From NCBI GenBank assembly GCA_032154105.1, contig JALDYI010000009.1, positions 1 through 31,137 on the forward strand: a stretch of 31,137 bases of DNA. The letters are read 5' to 3'. The number at the start of each line of letters is the position of its first letter. Position 1 is the stretch's first letter. The position numbers and the translations under genes were made by a program. A model generated the notes under the pieces. That model was not told the origin of the DNA, ran no database searches, and was given only the letters and a program-made list of their open reading frames with translations. This stretch comes from UBA6022 sp032154105 (GTDB lineage Bacteria > Patescibacteriota > Saccharimonadia > Saccharimonadales > Saccharimonadaceae). Positions 23,181 to 30,198 of the stretch are shown here, in pieces.

Positions 23181-24161
23181 ATGGAATCAGAAACGCGCGA
23201 TACGACCGATATTTTTTTGTGGGCAAATAATACCGATGGGGTAAAGAAAGAGCTCGATGTTGAATTCTTTTTATTTAACAAAAACTACACGCCCTATACG
23301 ACACATTTTGCAACTGAGCTCAATGTGCAGATTAAGCCGTTGTTTTTGTACGACCTTATTAACTTTGTGAACCTCGGTGCTGGTACGGGGCTTTCTGTCC
23401 GCGATTTTGAGCTTTCTGACGGTGAAGAGAATACGTTGCTACGTACTGATCTCGAAAAAGTCGGCCGCGCCGAGACGCTGATCCACCTTATCGAGCACGC
23501 GCGCCACGATATCGTTGAGTTCAGCGAAGAAGAGCATGAGTTCAAGCGTATCAAGGGTATTGTTGCTCGCTTTACGCACAAGGATGATCCGAAGAAGGCG
23601 TTTTACGCAATCAAACAAGTACCGCAATCTCAGGTGCTCAAAGGCTCGACAGCTTGGGAATTCCGGGAAGGTAAGTTTGGCGCATTCCAGGCTGATGTCG
23701 GTCTTAAGATTCCACCAGACAACCAAGTGCTTGTCATCGACAAAGATATCTTCATTTTCAACCAGCCGAAGTTTGAAAAGCTCTTTAATTATGACTACAA
23801 GAAGCAGGCGTTGGCAGATGAAAAGGTCGCTGAAATCGAGAAGCTCTTCAAGTTGAGTTTTCCTGATGGCCTCGATCTGCAGACGCTCGTACGTGACCGT
23901 CGTAAGATCGTAAATAAGCTGCAGAAGATGGAAATCGGGACGATTACACAGGAGCAGGCGATTGAATATGCTGATACGATGCAGCTCGAGCTCATGACCG
24001 ATGATGCCGGTGCAATTATCATCATGGACGGTAATGATCTCGACACCTTCGTGAATCTTATCAACGAAGACTATATTACGAGTGAAATTACTGGTAGGCG
24101 CTACGAGATTAAGAGCAAAAAGCTCCTCGATGAACCCGACGGCGAACCGCCAAGAGGCTAG
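23181..24161 (+). CDS. DUF4868 (KwaB-like) protein
   Basis: 326 aa. The middle and C-terminal parts resemble DUF4868, the family of KwaB from the Kiwa anti-phage system: a run of beta strands with FYAIKQVPQSQVLKGS, then VLVIDKDIFIFNQPKFEKLFNYDYKKQALADEKVAEIEKLF (about 182-222), a helical stretch (230-275) and a C-terminal domain around 276-315. No signal or membrane segment. KwaA, the small membrane protein that normally partners KwaB, is not beside it; the neighbours are soluble unknown proteins. It may be an orphan defence or stress protein. A terminator follows. Confidence 0.6.
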   Translation: MESETRDTTDIFLWANNTDGVKKELDVEFFLFNKNYTPYTTHFATELNVQIKPLFLYDLINFVNLGAGTGLSVRDFELSDGEENTLLRTDLEKVGRAETLIHLIEHARHDIVEFSEEEHEFKRIKGIVARFTHKDDPKKAFYAIKQVPQSQVLKGSTAWEFREGKFGAFQADVGLKIPPDNQVLVIDKDIFIFNQPKFEKLFNYDYKKQALADEKVAEIEKLFKLSFPDGLDLQTLVRDRRKIVNKLQKMEIGTITQEQAIEYADTMQLELMTDDAGAIIIMDGNDLDTFVNLINEDYITSEITGRRYEIKSKKLLDEPDGEPPRG

Positions 24162-24186
24162 GGCACGGCGCCAAGCTAACCATTCG

Positions 24187-24217
24187 AGAGTCTGTGCGTT
24201 CGAGGCAGGCTCTTTTT
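24187..24217 (+). terminator. Intrinsic terminator
   Basis: AGAGTCTG and CAGGCTCT pair over 8 positions, one of them G·U, and TTTT follows. It ends the DUF4868 gene just before a convergent gene. Confidence 0.75.
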
Positions 24218-24229
24218 GGTTGTGTATAT

Positions 24230-24997
24230 CTAGCTGCGAGGTTCGCTGTGGAGAATGTCGGGAATTGAACTGCCTGTTTTGATACTGTGGATGAGCGCGA
24301 GGATGGATAGCGTTGAGTCGGTGTTGCGGGCAGCAACGAACTCATTGTAGAAGATGCTGTTACTGATACCGTCAAACAGGTCGTCATAGATGAGCTCGTA
24401 AGGAATTCGCTCCGTGATATCATCGATATGTTCTTGCTCGGGGCGTCTGGCAATGTGGAGTGTTGCGCTCTCATGCCGAAGTGGGACGTGTTCGAACGAG
24501 TCTTTTTCATCTGTTTCGGACGCCTCATGGATGATGTCGTTATCTCGAGTTTGCAGTAGGTACGAAATGTTGCGGCTAATATCGATATCTCCATCACTAT
24601 CTTCAATAGAGTATTCAATAGATTGAAGTGACTTGTAATCTCCAAGTATCGATAGTGTGTTAGATTCACGTACTTCATCGTTGATGAATGGATGGAGCGC
24701 TTCGGGCGGGTGTTTAAGTTGCATTTGTGTGTCAAAGTGTACGACAAAAAGGTGCGGACGAATGACTTTGCGGCGTTTTTTGTCGTCAAACGATCGTTCG
24801 GCCGTTAGGCTGATTGACCGTTGATTGTACAATCGCTCTTCCTCTTCGTCGTTATCGTAGTGACCTTGGTACGTTTTGCTCGATTTTACATACTCCATAG
24901 CGTCACTTTTACCAGTTCGAAAATCATGATCCAGTTCATAGGAGGTGCTAGTCAGTTGAGCCGCGAGGGAGGCGAGACTTGGTTGCGATTCCGTCAT
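24230..24997 (-). CDS. Hypothetical acidic protein
   Basis: 255 aa, no family recognised. It is cytoplasmic and very acidic (Asp/Glu-rich segments around 48-55, 120-140 and 155-200). It has a short basic patch (SFDDKKRRKVIRPHLFVVHF) that begins a likely beta strand, and a helical C-terminus (NSIFYNEFVAARNTDSTLSILALIHSIKTG). TATAAT on the minus strand lies 10 nt before the ATG and no SD is present. It is divergent from the helicase gene. Confidence 0.65.
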   Translation of the reverse strand: MTESQPSLASLAAQLTSTSYELDHDFRTGKSDAMEYVKSSKTYQGHYDNDEEEERLYNQRSISLTAERSFDDKKRRKVIRPHLFVVHFDTQMQLKHPPEALHPFINDEVRESNTLSILGDYKSLQSIEYSIEDSDGDIDISRNISYLLQTRDNDIIHEASETDEKDSFEHVPLRHESATLHIARRPEQEHIDDITERIPYELIYDDLFDGISNSIFYNEFVAARNTDSTLSILALIHSIKTGSSIPDILHSEPRS

Positions 24998-25006
24998 AGT
25001 GGGTTG

Positions 25007-25048
25007 ATTATAGGACGATTCTGTACATTCGGCAAGATAGCGTATAAT
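25007..25048. promoter_or_regulatory. Divergent TATAAT boxes, both leaderless type
   Basis: Minus-strand TATAAT (25012-25007) lies 10 nt before the ATG at 24997. Plus-strand TATAAT (25043-25048) lies 8 nt before the ATG at 25056. Neither gene has an SD. Confidence 0.6.
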
Positions 25049-25055
25049 AAAAGAA

Positions 25056-26579
25056 ATGAATCAGGGGTTAGCGCTAGAAATTATGCTCTCGGGGGAGAGT
25101 GTGCTGCTTACCGGGCCAGCGGGTGCCGGTAAGACCTTTGTGTTGAATCAATTTATCAAGCTTGCAAAAGCCGACGGTAAACATGTGTCGGTTACGGCCA
25201 CGACCGGACTGGCTGCAACGCATCTTGGCGGCACGACCATTCATAGCTGGGCTGGTATTGGTGTGTCTGACGAGTTACCGCAACGATTTGCCGATCACGT
25301 CGCAAAAGGCCGCCGTGAGATTATTGAAAAAACCGACGTACTTATTATTGATGAGATTTCGATGCTGCACGACTTTCGCCTTGATATGGTAGACGAGGCT
25401 TGCCGGTTGGTCCGTAAAAAACCAGACGTGCCATTTGGCGGCATCCAGCTTGTTATGAGTGGCGATTTCTTCCAGTTGCCACCGATCAATCGTGGCGACA
25501 GTAGGGCAGGTGGCTTTGTGGTTCACTCAAAAGTGTGGGAAGAGCTCGATCCTACGATTTGCTACCTGCAGGAGCAGCACCGCCAGGACGACGAGCATTT
25601 GCTTGATATTCTCAACGCGCTGAGGGCTGGCGACATTCGTCGTCATCATGCTGAAAAATTACTCGAGCGAGTTGATGCCGAGCCGCCTGTTGACGCCGTG
25701 CTTACGGAGCTTCACACAGTGAATATCGATGTCGATCGACTCAATGAAGTCAAGCTCGACGAACTATCCGGTGACGAACTTTTTTATACACAAGTTACAA
25801 CCGGTGGTGAAAATTACGTCGAAAACTTACAACGCTCAGTGCTAGCACCTGCAACGCTCCGATTGAAAAAAGGTGCGCTGGTGATGGCGGTAAAAAATGC
25901 GACCGACCGTCGCTATGCAAACGGCAGTATTGGCACGGTGATTGACTTTGAACCCGCGACAGAATATCCGGTTGTCGAGTTTAGAAACGGCCGAGTAGTG
26001 AGTATGGTGCCTGATACCTGGGAGCTGCGAGACGGTGATAAAAAACGAGCTGGTATTACTCAGATCCCACTTCGTCTGGCATGGGCGATTACGGTGCATA
26101 AATCGCAAGGGATGACGCTCGATGCTGCTCGGATTGACCTGCGTAAGGCCTTCGTGGAAGGCATGGGATATGTGGCGCTCAGTCGAGTAAAAAATTTGCA
26201 CAACTTGTATTTACATGGCATCAATCGTACGGCCCTACAGGTAAGTGAAGATGCTCAGACGATCGATGGTCGTTTGCGCCAGCGGGCTGCCAATGACACG
26301 AAGAAGTTTGCGCATTTGGCGGAACAGGCGGAGACGCGCAAGCATGAACGGCCAAAAGCCAAGAAGGAAAGCGCCTCTGGCTGGTCTGATAAGATTGCTA
26401 AAATGCGTGAAACCTATCCGAATGCGTATCGACCGTGGCAAGTGGCAGACGATGTCGTATTGAAGCAGGAGTTTCAAAACGGTAAAAGTGTCAAAGAGCT
26501 TAGTGGACTTCTCGGCCGACATGAGGGCTCGATCACTATGCGCCTGCAAAAGCACTTTGGCGAGGATGTCGTTTCGTAG
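25056..26579 (+). CDS. PIF1-like superfamily 1B DNA helicase with a C-terminal HTH-like domain
   Basis: 507 aa. Walker A is GPAGAGKT (20-27) and Walker B DVLIIDEISM (about 94-103). SF1B motifs follow: GDFFQLPP, EQHRQDDEHLLDILNALRAGDI, and near the C-end of the core AWAITVHKSQGMTLDAARIDL and GMGYVALSRVKNLHNLYLHG. It should unwind DNA 5' to 3'. The last 65 residues (WSDKIAKMRETYPNAYRPWQVADDVVLKQEFQNGKSVKELSGLLGRHEGSITMRL) look like a helix-turn-helix module that could direct it to special DNA. A Lys-rich linker joins the two parts. Leaderless start 8 nt after TATAAT. Confidence 0.9.
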   Translation: MNQGLALEIMLSGESVLLTGPAGAGKTFVLNQFIKLAKADGKHVSVTATTGLAATHLGGTTIHSWAGIGVSDELPQRFADHVAKGRREIIEKTDVLIIDEISMLHDFRLDMVDEACRLVRKKPDVPFGGIQLVMSGDFFQLPPINRGDSRAGGFVVHSKVWEELDPTICYLQEQHRQDDEHLLDILNALRAGDIRRHHAEKLLERVDAEPPVDAVLTELHTVNIDVDRLNEVKLDELSGDELFYTQVTTGGENYVENLQRSVLAPATLRLKKGALVMAVKNATDRRYANGSIGTVIDFEPATEYPVVEFRNGRVVSMVPDTWELRDGDKKRAGITQIPLRLAWAITVHKSQGMTLDAARIDLRKAFVEGMGYVALSRVKNLHNLYLHGINRTALQVSEDAQTIDGRLRQRAANDTKKFAHLAEQAETRKHERPKAKKESASGWSDKIAKMRETYPNAYRPWQVADDVVLKQEFQNGKSVKELSGLLGRHEGSITMRLQKHFGEDVVS

Positions 26580-26608
26580 CCTGTAGTCCAAGTCTCAGCT
26601 TGCTTGAG

Positions 26609-26617
26609 TGATATACT
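26609..26617 (+). promoter_or_regulatory. Extended -10 promoter of the GH1 gene
   Basis: TGA followed by TATACT. AGGAG begins at the very next base, with the ATG at 26630. If transcription starts 7 nt after the box, most of this SD would not be transcribed. Confidence 0.5.
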
Positions 26618-26629
26618 AGGAGATAGTTT

Positions 26630-27898
26630 ATGCAGCAGCAACCGAAAACGAAATTACAATTTCCAAAACAGTTTCTCTGGGGAGCGGCCACGGCGGCTCA
26701 TCAAGTGGAAGGCGGTAACCACAATCAATGGTCGGTCTGGGAGCTTGAAAATGCCAAAACAAAAGCTGCTCAGGCGGAGTATCAATTTCATGATCTCGAC
26801 AATTGGCCGGCGATAAAAGCCGATGCTAAGCATCCAGGTAATTACGTTTCTGGAGCGCTGGCTAATCACTATGATACGTACGAACAGGATTTCGATCTAC
26901 TGAGCAAGATGCATATGAACGCGTATCGCTTTAGTGTTGAGTGGTCGCGTATCGAGCCAGAAGAGGGAGTGTGGGACCCGGCGGCAATCGATCATTACAA
27001 GCGGTATGTTGCCGCGCTCAAGAAGCGAAATATTGAGCCTGTTATGACCTTATTTCATTTCACTTTGCCTGTCTGGTTTAGTCAAAAGGGTGGGTTTGAG
27101 AAGCGCTCGAATGTCGCGTATTTCACTCGTTTCGCCGAGAAAATTGTCAGTGAACTCGGCAAAGATATTCGCTTTGTTATTACGATCAACGAGCCTGATA
27201 TCTATGCGCACGAGAGTTACAAAGCAGGCAATTGGCCCCCAAATCAGATGAGTAACTGGCAGTTTTTGCGTGCACTCAATAATCTTGCATATGCACATGT
27301 ACAAGTGGCAAAACGGCTACATGCTATGAATAAGCGCTATAAGGTCTCGATTGCTAAGAATTCGGCGTACTCCTATGCGGGCGATACGGCTTGGCTTAGT
27401 CATGCGAGTGCGGCGGTGTTGCAGTATCTTCAGGACGATTATTTTTTGAAAAAAGTCGTTAAGCATTGTGATTTTCTAGGCGTTAACTACTACTTTAGTA
27501 ATCGCGTTTATGGGTACCGAGTGCACAATCCAGATCAGAGATTGAGCGACCTCGGCTGGGATTTGAGCCCGGCGAATATCGAATTTGCCCTCGAACGGCT
27601 GTATGCAAAGTACAATTTGCCAATCATCGTGACCGAGAATGGCCTAGCCGACCAAGATGATGATCAGCGTCAATGGTGGATTACCCAAACACTTGCAGGT
27701 ATGCAGCGGGCACTTGAAGCTGGCGTAGATATCCAGGGGTATCTGCACTGGAGTCTGATTGATAATTTCGAATGGGCTCATGGCAAATGGCCACGTTTTG
27801 GACTGGCTGAGGTTGATTATAAGACGGGGGCGCGAAAACTTCGACCAAGCGCTGTCTGGTTTGGAAAAGTAATTAAACATTTGCGAGAGGCAAAGTAA
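26630..27898 (+). CDS. Glycoside hydrolase family 1 (beta-glucosidase type)
   Basis: 422 aa, typical GH1 length. The TIM-barrel signatures are clear: FLWGAATAAHQVEGGNHNQW, YRFSVEWSRIEPEEG, the acid/base Glu188 in TINEPD and the nucleophile Glu336 in IIVTENG, then GYLHWSLIDNFEWAHGKWPRFGL. It has no signal peptide, so it acts inside the cell on an imported or phosphorylated beta-glycoside. The aglycone-side residues do not settle whether the substrate is phosphorylated. It begins an operon with yvcK, 7 bp downstream. Confidence 0.93.
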   Translation: MQQQPKTKLQFPKQFLWGAATAAHQVEGGNHNQWSVWELENAKTKAAQAEYQFHDLDNWPAIKADAKHPGNYVSGALANHYDTYEQDFDLLSKMHMNAYRFSVEWSRIEPEEGVWDPAAIDHYKRYVAALKKRNIEPVMTLFHFTLPVWFSQKGGFEKRSNVAYFTRFAEKIVSELGKDIRFVITINEPDIYAHESYKAGNWPPNQMSNWQFLRALNNLAYAHVQVAKRLHAMNKRYKVSIAKNSAYSYAGDTAWLSHASAAVLQYLQDDYFLKKVVKHCDFLGVNYYFSNRVYGYRVHNPDQRLSDLGWDLSPANIEFALERLYAKYNLPIIVTENGLADQDDDQRQWWITQTLAGMQRALEAGVDIQGYLHWSLIDNFEWAHGKWPRFGLAEVDYKTGARKLRPSAVWFGKVIKHLREAK

Positions 27899-27905
27899 AA
27901 ATCGT

Positions 27906-28928
27906 ATGGATGAACCATTTGGAAAAGTTGAGATTAAGATTGCGCTTATCGGCGGCGGCACTGGCAGCTTCACCATGCTCAGTGAACTCAAGCATTACAC
28001 CAGCCGCATTGCTGCGATTGTGAATATGGCTGACGACGGTGGTAGTACTGGTGTGCTTCGCGATGAGCTTGGCGCGCTACCTCCCGGTGATGTACGCCAA
28101 TGTCTTGTCGCGCTGAGTGACTCTCCAAAAATTCGCGACCTGTTTAGTTATCGCTTTAAAGAGGGGACATTTGGTGGGCATTCCTTCGGCAATATCCTTC
28201 TCACTGCACTCGAGAAGACTACTGGTAACTTCACCGAGGCGGTCGAGACAGCTTCTGAAATTCTACGCATTAACGGTGTAGTTGTTCCTGGAACGCTCGA
28301 CGACGTTCGTCTGCGCATGGAGTGGCCAGAGGCAAGCCTTGTGCTCAACGGAGAGCGGGTGATTGATGCTGATTACTTCAACCATGACCCGCGTCGTGCC
28401 ACGCTGTCTTTAGTGCCAAACCCAGTGCCAAACCCAACGGCAATTGCCGCGATCGAGCAGGCCGATCTTGTCATTATCGCTCCAGGTGATCTCTACACAT
28501 CACTTGGTCCACTTTTGGTAATCGATGGTATTGGTGACGCTCTTCGGCGTACAAACGCCAAAGTGGCGTATGTCAGCAACCTTGTTACGAAAGAAGGCCA
28601 GACCGCCGGCTTTACAGTAAGCGACCACGCCGACGAGATTGAGCGTTTCGCGGGCGGCAAATGTCTCGACTATGTTGTTTACAACGAAGAGCGACCGACA
28701 GCAGAGGTCGCTGCGCGTTACAAAGCAGAGGGTGCGTATCTCGTTGAATATGATGAAGGTATGCTGGAGCGAGCACACTACAAAGCAATAGGTGGCCATT
28801 TTATCGGTGGCATGGCCGAAGAGCATACTACGGATCTCCTGCCTGTGACACGCTCATTGATCCGTCACGATGCCGAGCGGGTCGTCAAAACACTCCTCGG
28901 TGCATATAATCGCCTGTCTAAGTCTTAA
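27906..28928 (+). CDS. yvcK: YvcK-type UDP-sugar-binding regulator (CofD-like)
   Basis: 340 aa. Characteristic motifs are IGGGTGSFTMLSELK (about 15-29), NMADDGGSTGVLRDELGALPPGDVRQCLVAL (40-70), GHSFGNILLTALE and LVIIAPGDLYTSLGPLLVIDGI. In B. subtilis YvcK binds UDP-GlcNAc and adjusts cell-wall synthesis on non-glycolytic carbon sources. The 12-bp repeat AGTGCCAAACCC occurs twice in tandem (28412-28435), giving VPNP-VPNP. It follows a GH1 glycosidase closely, a setting that would tie carbon use to wall synthesis. Confidence 0.92.
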   Translation: MDEPFGKVEIKIALIGGGTGSFTMLSELKHYTSRIAAIVNMADDGGSTGVLRDELGALPPGDVRQCLVALSDSPKIRDLFSYRFKEGTFGGHSFGNILLTALEKTTGNFTEAVETASEILRINGVVVPGTLDDVRLRMEWPEASLVLNGERVIDADYFNHDPRRATLSLVPNPVPNPTAIAAIEQADLVIIAPGDLYTSLGPLLVIDGIGDALRRTNAKVAYVSNLVTKEGQTAGFTVSDHADEIERFAGGKCLDYVVYNEERPTAEVAARYKAEGAYLVEYDEGMLERAHYKAIGGHFIGGMAEEHTTDLLPVTRSLIRHDAERVVKTLLGAYNRLSKS

Positions 28929-28980
28929 GGTTGGGCGAGTTTTAAAAGTTGCAATATAGGCTATTTTGTAGCGATATATA

Positions 28981-29009
28981 TTGACATAGCATAAGCTTTA
29001 TGCTAATGT
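28981..29009 (+). promoter_or_regulatory. Promoter with an embedded palindromic operator
   Basis: TTGACA (28981-28986), a 17-nt spacer and TGC-TAATGT (-10 hexamer 29004-29009). Within the spacer lies AGCATAA, gct, TTATGCT (28988-29004), an exact inverted repeat with a 3-nt centre. A protein bound there would cover the -35/-10 spacer. Confidence 0.7.
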
Positions 29010-29018
29010 AAAAGTATT

Positions 29019-29198
29019 ATGACACAAAAAGCAAAAACTCTCACCACTCGCTTCATCGACAATCTAAGCAAAAATAGTACTGCCGAGGCTATCGAACAGA
29101 CTAATCAGGATTTTAAGAACTCGCTACTTATCGTTTCAATCGGTATCAACGTCTTTGTTTTTACGGCTTGGTTGGTGCTACAGGTAGCTGGCGCCTAG
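29019..29198 (+). CDS. Small single-pass membrane protein
   Basis: 59 aa, too short to be found by usual length cut-offs. The ATG is 10 nt after the -10 box. The product has a polar N-terminal half (MTQKAKTLTTRFIDNLSKNS and on) and one hydrophobic segment of about 20 residues (SLLIVSIGINVFVFTAWLVLQV) at the C-end. It is flanked by a consensus promoter and a strong terminator, which makes it a real single-gene unit. No family recognised. The -10 region resembles that of the CHAP hydrolase at the left end, so the two may be co-regulated. Confidence 0.7.
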   Translation: MTQKAKTLTTRFIDNLSKNSTAEAIEQTNQDFKNSLLIVSIGINVFVFTAWLVLQVAGA

Positions 29199-29255
29199 GC
29201 CCTTTGACCATGCGCTAAAGTTGTTAGCTCGCTAGAATTTGCAGGCAGCATAGCT

Positions 29256-29290
29256 AAAAATACCACATCGACTTTCGGTGTGGTATTTTT
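29256..29290 (+). terminator. Intrinsic terminator
   Basis: AAAAATACCACA and TGTGGTATTTTT form a perfect 12-bp stem, extended by TCG/CGG inside. It ends the small membrane protein gene, and the A-run on the left allows action on the other strand too. Confidence 0.9.
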
Positions 29291-29310
29291 GCTACCTCTG
29301 TTTATACGGG

Positions 29311-29338
29311 TACTTATCCACCTTTTTGTGGATAAGTA
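29311..29338. promoter_or_regulatory. Inverted pair of DnaA-box-like sites
   Basis: An 11-bp inverted repeat (TACTTATCCAC / GTGGATAAGTA) with a 6-nt centre. The minus strand of the right half reads TTATCCACA (29335-29327), the DnaA-box consensus; the left half TTATCCACC (29314-29322) differs at one base. It lies about 160 bp before mraZ. It could be a DnaA-binding site or simply a hairpin. Confidence 0.55.
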
Positions 29339-29366
29339 GGACAGGGGAGGGAAAAAATGTCAAAAA

Positions 29367-29401
29367 TGGGGGTTGTCGTGGGTAGAAGTGGGTATTATAG
29401 T
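29367..29401 (+). promoter_or_regulatory. mraZ promoter with TGGGN operator repeats
   Basis: TTGTCG (29373-29378), a 17-nt spacer and TATAGT (29396-29401) form the promoter. Direct repeats TGGGG (29367), TGGGT (29379) and TGGGT (29389) overlap it; the last two are spaced exactly 10 bp apart. MraZ of E. coli binds TGGGN repeats in its own promoter, so autoregulation is likely. Confidence 0.7.
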
Positions 29402-29491
29402 TAGATCCAGTGGAACAAGGCACAAGCCTCCAAAAACAAACACCACTAGAAAAAATTAAAATAACTAATCCAAAGCCAAAGGAAACGTACC

Positions 29492-29863
29492 GTGGCAACT
29501 GTAGATTATTTCGAACGAAAGCTTGACGACAAGCGTCGGTTAACCATACCGGCTGAACTTCGAAGTGAATTTGCAAGCGGCGTCGTACTTACTCGAGGGT
29601 TTGGCCAGTATCTTCACTTATATCCACAACATGTGTGGGATAGGGAAGTCGAACCAGCATTAGGCGGTAGCATTCTCGATGAGAAAGTAGCTGACCTTAA
29701 CGTTAAGTTCCGACGAGGCAAGACTGATGCGGATCTCGACCAAAAACAAGGCCGAGTGACAATTGAGCAGCATCTGCTCGAGTATTCAGGTATTGACCGA
29801 GAACTGGTAGCCGTCCGAGCCGGAGCATATTTCAGAATCATGCGTCCCGAGGCCGACTATTAG
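29492..29863 (+). CDS. mraZ: Transcriptional regulator MraZ
   Basis: 123 aa with a GTG start preceded by AAAGGA. It has two SpoVT-AbrB-like halves: YFERKLDDKRRLTIPAELRSEF (6-27) and DLDQKQGRVTIEQHLLEYSGID (81-102). It is about 20 residues shorter than most MraZ. In the first half the usual DxKGR is DDKRR. MraZ forms rings and controls the dcw cluster, usually including itself. The TGGGN repeats in its promoter agree with that. rsmH follows after a 335-bp gap, which is unusual because the two genes are normally close. Confidence 0.92.
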   Translation: MATVDYFERKLDDKRRLTIPAELRSEFASGVVLTRGFGQYLHLYPQHVWDREVEPALGGSILDEKVADLNVKFRRGKTDADLDQKQGRVTIEQHLLEYSGIDRELVAVRAGAYFRIMRPEADY

Positions 29864-29922
29864 CGAACAATTTAAATCTGCACTTTAACAATCCGATACC
29901 AAGAAAAAGCAAAGAGAAAACT

Positions 29923-30167
29923 CTCGAGATCAGCTACCTGGTAACTAGGCAAGTGGGATATTGAAGCCACATTAAAAGATTTCAAAGCACCTTACTTAAA
30001 ACACACCTCCCAAAAAAACTCCACCTCACACATAAGTCTCTCAATCGAATAACTAGGTATGAGTTGCCTCTGGCACCCACCTAAACAGTTATTCGACCAC
30101 TTATTACAAAAACAAACACACATGCGAAAACAAACATTGCCTTAGTTGCCAGATAGGTGATCTCGAG
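29923..30167 (+). ncRNA. Structured RNA element of unknown family between mraZ and rsmH
   Basis: The ends pair: 29923-29952 with 30137-30167, about 28 pairs in blocks (CTCGAGATCA/TGATCTCGAG, then CTA, CTGG, AACTA and GGCAA with their complements), broken by G·G, C·A and one bulged base. Inside, ATAAGT/ACTTAT (30032-30037, 30099-30104) and TCGAATAACT/AGTTATTCGA (30044-30053, 30087-30096) form a second helix topped by a TGCC/GGCA stem-loop. The linkers are A/C-rich and G-poor, and show CACCTCC (30004-30010), CCACCTC (30021-30027) and CCCACCT (30076-30082), which are complementary to SD sequences. No open frame of note. It is not tmRNA, RNase P or a tRNA. It may be a processed sRNA or the leader of rsmH. 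Confidence 0.6.
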
Positions 30168-30182
30168 CTTCAACTACTATAG

Positions 30183-30191
30183 TGATATAGT
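30183..30191 (+). promoter_or_regulatory. Extended -10 promoter of rsmH, leaderless type
   Basis: TGA followed by TATAGT; the rsmH ATG is 8 nt after the hexamer. It sits directly after the structured RNA element, so rsmH can be transcribed separately from mraZ. Confidence 0.6.
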
Positions 30192-30198
30192 AGTGAAG

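Larger units (their letters stand above)
29199..29491. other. Intergenic region before mraZ
   Basis: It holds, in order, a terminator, the DnaA-box-like pair, the mraZ promoter with its operator, and an A/C-rich, G-poor leader of about 85 nt (29407-29491) with no obvious structure. I see no other gene in it. Confidence 0.7.

Noticed and set aside
29311..29338. Replication origin
   Set aside because: Only two DnaA-like boxes, no clustered boxes or AT-rich unwinding region, and no dnaA or dnaN nearby.
29864..30198. RNase P RNA, tmRNA or a tRNA in the mraZ-rsmH gap
   Set aside because: None of the conserved cores (tRNA T-loop GTTCRA, CCA end, RNase P universal sequences) is present.
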